From an uncultured Acetatifactor sp. (GTDB lineage Bacteria; Bacillota; Clostridia; Lachnospirales; Lachnospiraceae), in assembly GCA_910577035.1 (NCBI GenBank), contig CAJTKW010000001.1, positions 12,642-76,641 of the forward strand: 64,000 nt of DNA, in the 5' to 3' direction. Of this stretch, positions 51,590 to 61,351 are shown one piece after another. Each line of letters starts with the position of its first letter. Position 1 is the stretch's first letter. Both the position numbers and the translations under genes were made by a program. The notes beneath the pieces are model-generated. The model was given only the letters and a program-made list of their open reading frames with translations, ran no database searches and had not been told where the DNA came from.

Positions 51590-53329
51590 TTATCTTGCAT
51601 TATATCTGTCGTATGCGTCCTGATAAACTTTGATATAATCCTCTACGCCCTTCTTCTTCAGCTCTTCCAGGTAGGTGTCATAATTCGTCAGGGGCTCTTC
51701 GCCGGTGATAAACTTCATCTGCATTTCGCTGATGTAATCACCCATATCCGACTCTGCACCGATTGCCGCATCCAGCTCATCCTGCGTGATGGCAATTGCC
51801 CCGGGGTAAATCAGGGAAACGTCACACTTTGACCAGATGTCACAGGCATTGGCATATTCATCACCATAAGTATTGCTTACATCATTCTGACCGAATCTGG
51901 GGAAGCTTACATGCGCCATTGCATAAGTAAACTTTCTCGGAAAACTGCCGTCATAATATTCAATTACTTCATTGCCGTAATCGGTCCATTCATGTTTGCC
52001 GTTTGCATCGGTTGAGTAGGTTTCACCTTCCACACCCCAGGTCAGATACATTCCGCCTTCCTCGCTGTACATATAATCAATCAGCTTTGCAGCGGCCTCA
52101 GGGTACTTGCAGTCCACGGAGATACAGGTAGTGGTTCTGTCAATGGTGGAATAATAGGTATTGGGCGTATACTGCACACCGGAGCTCATTGTGGAATAAG
52201 GCCAGATACATGCCACAAGATCCGCATTGGGGTTCTTCTCCAGGATACCGGGCAGCCTCTGCTCCCAGTTATTTGCAAGACCCTTCCAGGAGCCTGCAAT
52301 ATCACCGTAAATATGCTCATCCGTAGAGCCGCCGTCAGCAATGGCAAAGCTTCCTTCCTCTGCCCAGATATTGCCGATCAAGCCTTCGGAATACCACTTG
52401 TTCATGGTGGTCAGGAACTCTCTGTAATTTTCGCTGTACGGGCCGTAACCTACCTTGCCTGTAGCAGGATCCACATAAATTCCGTTCAGAATATCGAATG
52501 CGGGATAGAACAAATTCAGACCCGCAGCGCCTGCGTCAAAGGGAATCTCGTCGTCAATGCCGTTGCCGTTGGGATCCTGGGTCTTGAACGCCTTCAGGAC
52601 CTCATACCACTCGTCAATCGTCGTAGGAGCGTTTAAGCCCACGTTTTCCAGCCAGTCCTTTCTCATCAGGAAACCGAAATTACAGATACCCACAAGGTCA
52701 TCCTGGCTTTCCAGCGGATTCAGCTTGGTAAAGTATAAGTATTGCCCATTGTCGTTCATCATATCCTTTGCCAGGTTAGGATGCTCATCCAGAATTTTCT
52801 TCAGATTGGGCATATGGTTTTCAATCAGGTCGTTCAGCTCGATAATAACGCCGTCGTTGTACAGCTGGTCCACACCGCCGTTATAGGACTCCTTATGCAG
52901 CCACTGAATGACATCAGGATATTTGCCGCTCTGAATCATGGCAAGATACTGTGTCTTAATAGCGTCGCTGTCCCCGCAGACCACCTCATAATCAAGGGTA
53001 ATGCCGGTAGCCTCCTGGATTTTCTGCATACCCACCAGGTCCTTATACAGATAAGGCTCGTATTCTGCTGTGCCGCCTCTGAGATAGTATGTAAGTGTCA
53101 CGTCATCCGGGTAAGATGCTTCCGGTTTCTCCTGGGCTTCCGACTGCTGGCTGCTGCTTTCGTTTCCGCCGGTGCTGCCGCTATTGGATTCCTGACTTTG
53201 GCTCTGGCTCTGACTGTCACTTCCCTGTGAGGAATTGCCTCCGTCCTTGCCGCCGCAGGCTGCCAGCGGAAGTACCATTGTCAGCACGCTTGCCAGTGCA
53301 ATTGCTTTTTTCATTTTACTGAATTTCAT
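51590..53329 (-). CDS. ABC sugar-binding lipoprotein, first of two paralogues
   Basis: A 579-residue LplA-like solute-binding lipoprotein. Lipobox LAAC, a Ser/Gln/Gly-rich linker (about 28-65), then a two-lobe binding domain with DPNGNGIDDEIPFD and the C-terminal YMYSEEGGMYLTWGVEGE segment. ATG 53329 has AGGAGG seven bases before it. It follows the permease pair at 53456-55325 and would be their binding protein. It is clearly related to the protein at 49684-51222 (shared patterns such as NPLxSxxD and GPxxxxYxEFLxTMNxWYxEGLIG). Confidence 0.94.
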   Translation of the reverse strand: MKFSKMKKAIALASVLTMVLPLAACGGKDGGNSSQGSDSQSQSQSQESNSGSTGGNESSSQQSEAQEKPEASYPDDVTLTYYLRGGTAEYEPYLYKDLVGMQKIQEATGITLDYEVVCGDSDAIKTQYLAMIQSGKYPDVIQWLHKESYNGGVDQLYNDGVIIELNDLIENHMPNLKKILDEHPNLAKDMMNDNGQYLYFTKLNPLESQDDLVGICNFGFLMRKDWLENVGLNAPTTIDEWYEVLKAFKTQDPNGNGIDDEIPFDAGAAGLNLFYPAFDILNGIYVDPATGKVGYGPYSENYREFLTTMNKWYSEGLIGNIWAEEGSFAIADGGSTDEHIYGDIAGSWKGLANNWEQRLPGILEKNPNADLVACIWPYSTMSSGVQYTPNTYYSTIDRTTTCISVDCKYPEAAAKLIDYMYSEEGGMYLTWGVEGETYSTDANGKHEWTDYGNEVIEYYDGSFPRKFTYAMAHVSFPRFGQNDVSNTYGDEYANACDIWSKCDVSLIYPGAIAITQDELDAAIGAESDMGDYISEMQMKFITGEEPLTNYDTYLEELKKKGVEDYIKVYQDAYDRYNAR

Positions 53330-53455
53330 ACTAAATCCTCCTAACATTTTAATCCTGTTACCTGTTTTATATATATTTATCCATTCTGCACGTTTCCTCC
53401 CTTTCAGGGAAAGTTTCCCGCGCCGGAGACTCTGAGGAAGCGGTAATTTGCTTCT

Positions 53456-54415
53456 TTAGATTCCGGTAAGTCCTGACCTCTCCACTCCTTCCATAAACTT
53501 TTTTTGCAGAATAGAATAAATAATCAATATTGGCAAAATCACGAGGAACGTAGCTGCCATCAGCATGGCCTCGTTGAAAATAATATTATCCAGCTCGTTG
53601 ACATGAATCGTATCAAACTGTTCCGCATTCAACAGACTGTAAAGAACCGGCAGCCTGCTGGGCAGGAGCATCTTATCGATATTTGTCACGTAAACCCCCG
53701 GCTCAAAGTAATCGTTCCAATGCCACACGATGGAAAGCACACAGCATACAAGAACCGAAGATTTCGCCATGGGTATCATAATGCGGAAAAAAGTCTTAAA
53801 GGCGCCGCAGCCGTCAATCCTGGCCGCCTCCTCCATCTCATAGGGCAGCCCCGCAAAGAACTGGCGGAACAAAAAGATGAAAAAGCCTCCGCTTAAGCCA
53901 AAGCCGAAAAAGGTAGGCACAATCAGCGGCAGATAGGTATTGATCCAGCCCCAGTTGGAATACTGCATATAGAGAGGAAAGATCAACACCTGGGCAGGCA
54001 CCAGCATAGTCAGCACCACCAGCCCGAACAATATGTTTTTAAATCTGAAATTGTATCTGGCAAAGGCATACCCCGCAAAGGAGCAGGCAAATACATGCCC
54101 CAGGGTGGAAAAACCGCAGACCACCATGGAATTGGTAAAATACTGAACGTACTTCAGCCTCTTCCATGCCACCACATAATTGTTCCACTCCGGTGAGCTG
54201 GGAAGCCATTTCACGGTAATATTGACAATATCGCTGTCCGTTTTCAGCGAATCCACAATCACCGTAATAAAAGGATACAGAAATACAAATGCCAGGTCAC
54301 AGACCACCAGGTAAAACAGCAGACGAACCACAAAACCTTTTGCCTTTCTCTTTCCCGTCTCCTTCCTCTGTGCCGTCAGGCCTTCCACCAACAGCTTTTC
54401 TAATTTTAATCTCAT
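53456..54415 (-). CDS. Carbohydrate ABC permease, MalG/LplC type
   Basis: A 319-residue CUT1 inner-membrane permease with six transmembrane segments. The EAA loop EEAARIDGCGAFKTFFRIMIP, which contacts the ATPase, lies near residue 190. ATG 54415 is chosen because GAGAGG lies just upstream; the open frame extends to 54493, overlapping the preceding permease, but those residues are not permease-like. Partner of the gene at 54447-55325. No ATPase gene is present in the window, as usual for Firmicutes that share one MsmX-type ATPase. Confidence 0.94.
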   Translation of the reverse strand: MRLKLEKLLVEGLTAQRKETGKRKAKGFVVRLLFYLVVCDLAFVFLYPFITVIVDSLKTDSDIVNITVKWLPSSPEWNNYVVAWKRLKYVQYFTNSMVVCGFSTLGHVFACSFAGYAFARYNFRFKNILFGLVVLTMLVPAQVLIFPLYMQYSNWGWINTYLPLIVPTFFGFGLSGGFFIFLFRQFFAGLPYEMEEAARIDGCGAFKTFFRIMIPMAKSSVLVCCVLSIVWHWNDYFEPGVYVTNIDKMLLPSRLPVLYSLLNAEQFDTIHVNELDNIIFNEAMLMAATFLVILPILIIYSILQKKFMEGVERSGLTGI

Positions 54416-54446
54416 ATTTCCTCTCATTCCGCCGCGCAAGCGGCAT

Positions 54447-55325
54447 TTAAATCTTTTCTCCCATGTTATAGGTCCGCTTCCTGAGTATGGCAATTACCAC
54501 CATACAGATTGTAAAGGAAAATATAAAATATACCCAGCTCATAGCGGCGCCGTATTCAAACTGCTGATTCGTGAAAATCTGTGTGACAATATAATCCACC
54601 AGTGCATTGTTGGAGTCCGTAAAGAACGACACCATGGTATACACGAAATTTAACAGTATCACCGGCGAAATCAACGGCAGTGTTATCTTCCAGAACATCT
54701 CCCACTGAGTGGCCCCATCCACCTTCGCCGCTTCATACAGGGAGGAGGAAATACCCTGAAGCCCCGCCAGGAACAGCACGATCTGCACTCCCGATTTCCA
54801 GAACACAATGGTAATGCGGTCCAGCACCGACTGTACAATGGGGGAAAAGGTAGGTCCCAGCAAATCCAGCATCTGCTCCGGTACCATGATTCCCTGGGTG
54901 ATACTGGTAGTATCGGCCCCCATGCCCAGCAGCTGTTTCATGACATAGCCGCTGCCCAGCAGCACCGGAATAAAAAATACTGTCCGGAAAAACCCTCTGG
55001 CCTTCATGGGCCGGTTGATCAGTATGGCAATCAGCAGCGAGAAAACCAGTGAAATAGGCGTATTCAACAGCGTATCCGCCATCACCTGTAAGAAAGTGGG
55101 CACAAATTTTGTATCATACAGGAAAATGTAGTTATAGTTACTCAGGCCCACCCACTCCATAATGAAGCCCTTAAACTTGGTGATCTCACTGAAGCTGAGC
55201 CTCACCGAAACGAAAATCGGGTAGATGAAAAAGAGGCAGATTCCAATGAGCCACGGAAGCAGAAATATAAATGCCTCAATCCCTCTTCTGCGGTTGATTG
55301 TCATATGAAGCTTTTTACCTTTCAT
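54447..55325 (-). CDS. Sugar ABC permease, MalF/LplB type
   Basis: A 292-residue CUT1 permease with six transmembrane segments and the EAA loop EAAKVDGATQWEMFWKITLP near 205-225. The start ATG 55325 overlaps the stop of the DUF5696 gene by 4 bp (ATGA), with GGGGGAAG upstream, so it is translationally coupled to that gene. It forms the heterodimer with the permease encoded at 53456-54415. Confidence 0.94.
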   Translation of the reverse strand: MKGKKLHMTINRRRGIEAFIFLLPWLIGICLFFIYPIFVSVRLSFSEITKFKGFIMEWVGLSNYNYIFLYDTKFVPTFLQVMADTLLNTPISLVFSLLIAILINRPMKARGFFRTVFFIPVLLGSGYVMKQLLGMGADTTSITQGIMVPEQMLDLLGPTFSPIVQSVLDRITIVFWKSGVQIVLFLAGLQGISSSLYEAAKVDGATQWEMFWKITLPLISPVILLNFVYTMVSFFTDSNNALVDYIVTQIFTNQQFEYGAAMSWVYFIFSFTICMVVIAILRKRTYNMGEKI

Positions 55326-57493
55326 GGCTCTTCCCCCTTCACCACTTGATAGCCTCTGGCCGAAACCGTAATTCCGTCCGCTTTCCGCTCGTCATACGAG
55401 TAGTTCACATAAACCCTGGTTCCGTCGCTGTAGGTAACCCGGTACAGGCCGTCGGACAGATCCGCATGCTCTTCCATCGTCAGGCTGCGCAGCCCGCCCA
55501 CAGCCTCCTTCATCTCCTTATACAGCCTGATTACGTCCTCCTTCCAGCCGTCATACCTGGAGGTAAACAGTTGATTGTAAGAAGTGTGCATCAGGTCCTC
55601 TGACCCCTCATACGTCAGCTCAAAATAGGGAACACAGCCATATTCAATCCACTTCAGCATTGCCGTTTCCAGATCGCCGGACAGATTCCCGGCCTTCATG
55701 GTGTAATCCGCCATGCCGTGTACCACCATCTGATAAAAGGGAACGCTTCTGGTAGTATAACGGAAGCCCAGATCCTCGCCCGGTATATCCTTCATGCAGT
55801 CCACATAGCCGAACACATAACCGTTTCCTCCGGTCACCGTCACCTTCGGGACATTTCCCTTCAGCTTCTGAAGCATTTCCCGCCAGATTCCAATGGTGTC
55901 CTCCGCACTGTAGCGATGACCGTCATTGTAATTATAAGCCAGCACATCCGCCACTCCGCTCAGAGAGTAGCCGGAAATCTCAAAGCTGCCCGCCTTTCCG
56001 GTAAATTTTTCCATCCTCTCCAGGGCTACTTCGGGACTTAATAAAAACAGAGATTTGTCCTGATCCGTCAGAACCGTATAATTTCCCAGATAAATAATAT
56101 CTGTCCGGGTGGAAAATCCACCCTTCCTGTCCCAGGCATTCAATAGATTCATATCCAGAGTAACCGGCACCCGGGCCTCCCCTGCTGCCTTCAGAAATCT
56201 GTCCAGTCCGCCTTTTCCGCCGATGGAACTGTTGACACTGAATTTCAGCGGCTCTGAATTATATCCGCCCTTTGTATACCCTTTCAGATTAATCTGCAGC
56301 CCCGCCGTCCCGGCGGCAGCCAGCTCAGACATCATGCTTTCCGCCTGCTCAAAGCTGGTAGTCTGCTTAAACTCATCGAAGAGAAGCCCCTCTTCCTCTA
56401 TTCCCATCAGGATGTCCAGCATCAGGGGAAATTCTCCTCTGTCCCCGCCGTATCGGATGCCTTCCGCCTGCAGGTATTCCCGGTAATTAACCGCCATATG
56501 GCTGTAGTCCGCCGCACCCTTCTCCAGGAACCGGTAATATACCTCCCTGTCTCCTTCAATCAGGCCGCTGGCATAGGACAACACGGTGCTTGTCTTTACC
56601 CGGGCATCCTCAAAGCCCCGGCGGTAAATAAATTCCCCGTATATACCGTTAAGGGGTATCACCTTGGTGGAGCAGGATATGGTAATCCGGGAATCCGCTT
56701 CTCCCTGGGTTACCACAGTAAGGTATCCCCTGTCACCGATTTTGACACCGTATACCGGAAGCAGCACCTGTGGAAGCTCCGGTTCAAATTCGGTACACAT
56801 TTCCTCGTATTTCTCCATATTCCCGTAGATCTCGTAGGAATAATTACTGACGCCGATATGGGCAATATCCTGAAATTCCATGATTGCCCCGGAGCCGTCG
56901 GGGTACAGGTAATAGCCTTCCGAGGCATCCGCAGCGCCCCCCATAAAGGGAAGTACCGCCACACTGACCAGGGAAAAGGTATCCCCGTATTCTTCTATCC
57001 CATCATAAGGAATCTTTACCCGAAACCCGTCCTCTTCCAGAGAAAATGCAAGAGTCAGCTTGATTCCGGGCTGAACCAGGTCATAGCTCACATAGAGTAC
57101 TTCCCCGTCCAGCCTGCCGGCCGCCGTATACTCCATCTGCAGCAGGGCCGCATTGTTGATAACGCCCAGACCTGCGGCAATATTGGTATATCCGATCTGG
57201 AAAACCGACGATGTCCTTTTCTGCCAGAGCGGGTTCAGGCCTTCTCTGTCAAAATTCTCGTCCGTAGGGGAAGAGGACCAGATTTCACCTGTCACCTTGT
57301 CCCGGAGTATCATGACGGAATAGTTATCCTCCAGGCTCAGCTCATATCTATCGTTTTCAATCCTGCTGTCACTGCTGCCTTCCGAAACATAGGATACAGT
57401 CGCCGTTTTCCGCTCATTATTTGAATCCCCGCAGGCACAGAGGAAAACAGCCGACAAAAGAAGCAGGACTTGTATCAACCTTCTTATTTTCAT
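55322..57493 (-). CDS. DUF5696 lipoprotein
   Basis: A 723-residue exported lipoprotein (lipobox FLCAC, Cys near 21). It has the pattern I associate with DUF5696: an N-terminal beta-supersandwich (about 35-320) with YYLYPDGSGAIMEF, then a TIM-barrel-like region (about 340-640) with MLDILMGIEEEG, TVTGGNGYVFGYVD and FRYTTRSVPFYQMVVHGMADY. The fold resembles glycoside hydrolases of the GH36/GH101 type, but catalytic residues cannot be assigned. It overlaps both neighbours by 4 bp (YIP1 gene upstream, permease downstream). I infer a surface-bound glycan-processing or glycan-binding role. Confidence 0.85.
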   Translation of the reverse strand: MKIRRLIQVLLLLSAVFLCACGDSNNERKTATVSYVSEGSSDSRIENDRYELSLEDNYSVMILRDKVTGEIWSSSPTDENFDREGLNPLWQKRTSSVFQIGYTNIAAGLGVINNAALLQMEYTAAGRLDGEVLYVSYDLVQPGIKLTLAFSLEEDGFRVKIPYDGIEEYGDTFSLVSVAVLPFMGGAADASEGYYLYPDGSGAIMEFQDIAHIGVSNYSYEIYGNMEKYEEMCTEFEPELPQVLLPVYGVKIGDRGYLTVVTQGEADSRITISCSTKVIPLNGIYGEFIYRRGFEDARVKTSTVLSYASGLIEGDREVYYRFLEKGAADYSHMAVNYREYLQAEGIRYGGDRGEFPLMLDILMGIEEEGLLFDEFKQTTSFEQAESMMSELAAAGTAGLQINLKGYTKGGYNSEPLKFSVNSSIGGKGGLDRFLKAAGEARVPVTLDMNLLNAWDRKGGFSTRTDIIYLGNYTVLTDQDKSLFLLSPEVALERMEKFTGKAGSFEISGYSLSGVADVLAYNYNDGHRYSAEDTIGIWREMLQKLKGNVPKVTVTGGNGYVFGYVDCMKDIPGEDLGFRYTTRSVPFYQMVVHGMADYTMKAGNLSGDLETAMLKWIEYGCVPYFELTYEGSEDLMHTSYNQLFTSRYDGWKEDVIRLYKEMKEAVGGLRSLTMEEHADLSDGLYRVTYSDGTRVYVNYSYDERKADGITVSARGYQVVKGEEP

Positions 57494-58113
57494 CCGAACA
57501 GGTACCTCGCTTCCATGATTACTTCCTTCACAAAAGTAATAAACTGCATTGACAGGGAAAACAGCAACGCCGCCGATGCCCAGATCAGCATCATGGTAAA
57601 GAGAGAAAGCAGGGTCACCACCGCCGTTTTACCCAGGGTAAAATGATTCATCTCCTTCATGGCCATCAGGAACATAGCCACAATCCAGAAAAGCATTGCA
57701 CCATATATCCCGTAATACAGGCTGCTCTGTCCCATTTCCAGTATCCTTGAAAAAAGAGTCAGCAGGGGAACGATAATCAGAAAAGGTATCATGGAATAGC
57801 TTATGGCAAGCATGGATTCCAGAAACTTCGTCTCCCCGTCAAGAATAGTGGTCATGGCATAGGACGCCACCCCCCAGGTCACCACCGGAAGGAATACCTT
57901 GGCACTCTCAAACAAAATATTTGCATTTTTCACATCTACCGTAGCCAACGGGTAATGAGTACCGTATATGGAAATAATCTGCATCACCAGCGCCAGAAAG
58001 ATGATTACCGGAATCATCCAATATCCGATGGCTTCCCTGTGTCTCTTTATGTACTCAAAGGTTGCTATGGGATGAAACAAAACCATCACCGATAGTCTTA
58101 ACGCCTCTTTCAT
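57490..58113 (-). CDS. YIP1-family membrane protein
   Basis: A 207-residue integral membrane protein with about five transmembrane segments. The opening MKEALRLSVMVLFHPIATFEYIKRHRE is characteristic of bacterial YIP1-domain proteins (HP-x-x-FE-x-IK). The molecular role of bacterial YIP1 proteins is not established. Start and stop each overlap the adjacent gene by 4 bp (NHL protein before it, DUF5696 after it), so the three are made together and probably act as one membrane assembly. Confidence 0.88.
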   Translation of the reverse strand: MKEALRLSVMVLFHPIATFEYIKRHREAIGYWMIPVIIFLALVMQIISIYGTHYPLATVDVKNANILFESAKVFLPVVTWGVASYAMTTILDGETKFLESMLAISYSMIPFLIIVPLLTLFSRILEMGQSSLYYGIYGAMLFWIVAMFLMAMKEMNHFTLGKTAVVTLLSLFTMMLIWASAALLFSLSMQFITFVKEVIMEARYLFG

Positions 58114-59555
58114 CGCAGGTCACCTCCCATCTGCGCTGTCTGCGCCCATATCTTCGCCTTGTCCTTCGCCAGGCAGATCAGCTTGTAAAATCCGATGACT
58201 ATGGCAAAGGCTGCTATCACCACCCAGATAAAATTCTTCCGGAACAGCTCGTGCCTGTACTCGGAATAAGCCTGGGAGTACCCCTCCCTGTCGTCGCCCA
58301 GCTTATACTGATCCAGGGATTCCTTGTACTTTTCTTCCTTGAAAAGGGCTTTCCCAAGACCTTGATGTGCCAGGGCGTAATTAGAGTCAATTTCCGCCAC
58401 CTTCTGCCAATATTCCTTAGATTCCGCATATTTTCCCGCATCATACAGAGTTACGGCCTGATGTACCAGAGTAATAAATTCCGTGGGTTTTAAGATGGTC
58501 ACCGTTCCCGCGCTGTAGTCCAGCACATAGAGAAACCCTTCGTCATCCACGTCCAGGCTGACGGGCACGGAATAAGTACCTGCATAACTGCCTATACCGC
58601 CGAAAGCCGCCAGCAGATTACCGTCCTGGTCATACTGGTAGAGCAGTCCCGTATTCTTGTCCACCACCGTCAGTATCCCGTTATCCGCTACCGTAATATC
58701 CGCAAAAAACGGCTTCGTCAGCTCCTTTTTTCCCTTCTGCCGAATGGAAAACCCATAGGTATCCTCAGGGTAAGTATTATTTCCCACGGAATTCAGGCGT
58801 CTGATCTGGTTCTTTTCTCCGGTGGCCAGCACGCCGTATATCATACCGTCGTTCCCTATCATAAAATTGGAGTAAGATGCAGGCTGCTGCTTCATGGTTC
58901 TCTCAATCTGTGACCTGGAGCCGAAGGTTCTGACCAGGAGCCGGCTCAGGGAAAAGCCCACTTCCACCGCCCCCAGGTAACCGTGAAAATTATTTGCCCT
59001 GTCAATGCTCATCAGATTAGCGCCCTTTAAGGCATAAATATTGCCGATGCTGTTTAGCGCGATCTTCTGTGCATCAAAGGCGAAGGTCTCCGAAAGCAGG
59101 TTGGAATCCGGCTTGCCAAAGGTCTCCAGGCTGTTCCCTTCCTGATCGATCACCACAATCCTTAAGTTTCCCGTATCCGCAATCCAGATATTCTTTTCCC
59201 CGTCCACAAAGATTCCACAGGGATTTTTCAGCTTCTGTTCAAAAGCTTCCGTATATTCCTGCAATACATTTCCGCTTCTGTCCATCTTCAGGATCCTGTT
59301 ATTTTCCGAATCGGCCACATAAATATCCGTCCCGTCCAGCAGTATGTCCTGAGGGTGGCTCAGAGTTCCGTATTCCTTCAGGTTATAAATACTGTCATAT
59401 ACCTCATAAGCCGCAGGAACCGGCATCAGGTTATCATCCTCGTCCACTACATATGTCCTCCCTGCCGCCAGTACATTCCCGGAGGGAATCAGTGCAAGGA
59501 CCGTACTCAGAAGCAGGCTGCTTATGATGAATCTAAATTTTCTTTTTCCTTTCAT
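58110..59555 (-). CDS. NHL-repeat / TPR membrane-anchored extracellular protein
   Basis: A 481-residue protein with a signal sequence (cleavage near VLAAG, about 31). A six-bladed NHL-type beta-propeller covers about 60-360, with repeats such as PQDILLDGTDIYVADSENNR and PCGIFVDGEKNIWIADTGNLR. A TPR pair (about 365-435, AHQGLGKALFKEEKYKESLDQY) and a C-terminal transmembrane segment (about 445-466) follow. So the propeller and TPR face outward with a membrane anchor. GAGGAGGAG precedes ATG 59555. It is coupled by 4 bp to the YIP1 gene. NHL propellers bind ligands or proteins; here it may organise the import complex. Confidence 0.9.
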   Translation of the reverse strand: MKGKRKFRFIISSLLLSTVLALIPSGNVLAAGRTYVVDEDDNLMPVPAAYEVYDSIYNLKEYGTLSHPQDILLDGTDIYVADSENNRILKMDRSGNVLQEYTEAFEQKLKNPCGIFVDGEKNIWIADTGNLRIVVIDQEGNSLETFGKPDSNLLSETFAFDAQKIALNSIGNIYALKGANLMSIDRANNFHGYLGAVEVGFSLSRLLVRTFGSRSQIERTMKQQPASYSNFMIGNDGMIYGVLATGEKNQIRRLNSVGNNTYPEDTYGFSIRQKGKKELTKPFFADITVADNGILTVVDKNTGLLYQYDQDGNLLAAFGGIGSYAGTYSVPVSLDVDDEGFLYVLDYSAGTVTILKPTEFITLVHQAVTLYDAGKYAESKEYWQKVAEIDSNYALAHQGLGKALFKEEKYKESLDQYKLGDDREGYSQAYSEYRHELFRKNFIWVVIAAFAIVIGFYKLICLAKDKAKIWAQTAQMGGDLR

Positions 59556-59568
59556 GCAGCACTCCTCC

Positions 59569-60435
59569 TCAACTTTTAATTCCGGAATAAGTCATGGTCT
59601 CCATTACCTTTCCCCTGAATATCGCAAACACAATAATTGCCGGCAGGGTGGTAATCAAAGTGGCCGCACCCACGGTTCCGGCCCTTGCCACGACACCGGC
59701 GCCGCCGGCCAGTGTCTGTAATGCCAGAGGCAGTGTCTTAAGGGCGTCGCTTCTGATAAAAATCAACGGTGAAAAATAATCGTTCCAGTTATTCACAAAG
59801 GAGAACACCGCCAGGGTACTCCATGCAGGTTTCAACAGGGGCATGGCAATCTTCCAGAAGATGCCAAGCTCCGAGCAGCCGTCTATCCTGGCCGCTTCCA
59901 GAATGGAATCCGGCAGCTGTTCGCAAAACTGCTTTACCAGAAAGAAGTTATACGCCACCGCAATCTTGGGAATAATCAGCGCCAGATAGGAATTCACAAG
60001 TCCCAGCTTATTTACCACAAGGTAATTGGGAATCTGGGTCACATGGGTGGAAAACATCAATGCTGCCAGTACCACCGCAAATATTGCGTCCGCCCCTGCC
60101 GGCTTATGCTTGGTCAGGCCGTAGGCACCCAGGCTGCACACCAGGATGCTCAGCACCACCGTCACCACCGTGGTAAAAATACTGTTAAACACATATCTGG
60201 TAAAGGGAACCACCGATGCGTTCAACGAGGTAAGCAAATCGCTGAAATTCTGCATCGTGGGATTGTGACAGATAATCCTGGGAGGATAGATATATAATTC
60301 CTCTGTGGACATCAGCGCCCTGCACACCATAGCCACCAGCGGCAGCCCGGTGAAGCATACCAGGGCTCCCAGCAGGAGAATGAGCAGAATCTGACCAAAT
60401 TTTATCTTTTTTCGTCTTATTATCTTAGCTTTCAT
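59569..60435 (-). CDS. Carbohydrate ABC permease, MalG type
   Basis: A 288-residue CUT1 permease with six transmembrane segments and the EAA loop EAARIDGCSELGIFWKIAMP near 195-215. GGAGGAG lies before ATG 60435, overlapping the end of the upstream permease gene. It is paired with the permease at 60443-61351 and with the very large binding protein at 61348 onward. This is the first of two permease pairs in the locus. Confidence 0.94.
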   Translation of the reverse strand: MKAKIIRRKKIKFGQILLILLLGALVCFTGLPLVAMVCRALMSTEELYIYPPRIICHNPTMQNFSDLLTSLNASVVPFTRYVFNSIFTTVVTVVLSILVCSLGAYGLTKHKPAGADAIFAVVLAALMFSTHVTQIPNYLVVNKLGLVNSYLALIIPKIAVAYNFFLVKQFCEQLPDSILEAARIDGCSELGIFWKIAMPLLKPAWSTLAVFSFVNNWNDYFSPLIFIRSDALKTLPLALQTLAGGAGVVARAGTVGAATLITTLPAIIVFAIFRGKVMETMTYSGIKS

Positions 60436-60442
60436 TCGCTTT

Positions 60443-61351
60443 CTACTCCTCCGACTTAAACAGCCTCATACACACACGGCCCATCACAAAGGTAATCAGG
60501 AACAAAATCATGGCCACGGATGAAGCATATCCCATGTTGTACCGGGTAAACGCATAATCGTACAGATGGGCCACTATGGTATGGGCCGAATAATTGGGGC
60601 TGGGCATTCCCGCCACAGCGGTTGCCACGTCAAACACGGCAAAGGAGCCTACAATCGAGTTAATGGCACCGAACAAAAGCTGAGGCTTCATCAGAGGCCA
60701 GGTGATATAGCGGAGTTCCTGAAACCGGCTCCTGATTCCATCCACCCTTGCCGCCTCATAGAGGGCAGGATCGATATTCTGAAAACCGGCCAGAAATACC
60801 AGGAAGCCTGTACCCATGCTCATCCAGACCGAGATCAGCATTACTACCTTCAGCACATAATTCGAATCGCTGGTCCAAAGGATGGGTTCCGTAATCAGGC
60901 CCGCCTTCAGCAGCAGGTTATTCAGGTACCCGTACCTGTCTCCGGAGAAAATAATCAGCCAGATTGTGGACATGGCCACCCCGCTGGTCAGAGACGGTGC
61001 ATAAAAGGCCAGGGAAAAGAATCCTTTTCCCCTTTTCACCAGGGTGATAATCCATGCCATGAAAAAGGATGCAAAATAGCCGATAGGACCGGTGACCAGG
61101 GCAAACAGCATGGTATTCTGCAGTGCCTTCAGGAACACGTCATCATCCAGGATCAGGTACTGGTAATTGTCAAACCACACAAAAGAGGGGGACTGGATCA
61201 TATTGTAATTGGTAAAGCTGGTCCCCATGGAAACCGCCACAGGAACGATGGTAAATATGGTGAATAATACCAGAAAGGGCATCAGGAACAGGTAGCCTGT
61301 CTTGTTGCGCCTGATCCAGGCTTTTCCGTTTATTCCGGGCTTTGTCTTCAT
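60443..61351 (-). CDS. Sugar ABC permease, MalF type
   Basis: A 302-residue CUT1 permease with six transmembrane segments. The EAA loop reads EAARVDGIRSRFQELRYITWP, one residue longer than usual. AGGAGGAG lies before ATG 61351, and the start overlaps the stop of the upstream binding-protein gene by 4 bp. Forms a heterodimer with the product of 59569-60435. Confidence 0.94.
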   Translation of the reverse strand: MKTKPGINGKAWIRRNKTGYLFLMPFLVLFTIFTIVPVAVSMGTSFTNYNMIQSPSFVWFDNYQYLILDDDVFLKALQNTMLFALVTGPIGYFASFFMAWIITLVKRGKGFFSLAFYAPSLTSGVAMSTIWLIIFSGDRYGYLNNLLLKAGLITEPILWTSDSNYVLKVVMLISVWMSMGTGFLVFLAGFQNIDPALYEAARVDGIRSRFQELRYITWPLMKPQLLFGAINSIVGSFAVFDVATAVAGMPSPNYSAHTIVAHLYDYAFTRYNMGYASSVAMILFLITFVMGRVCMRLFKSEE

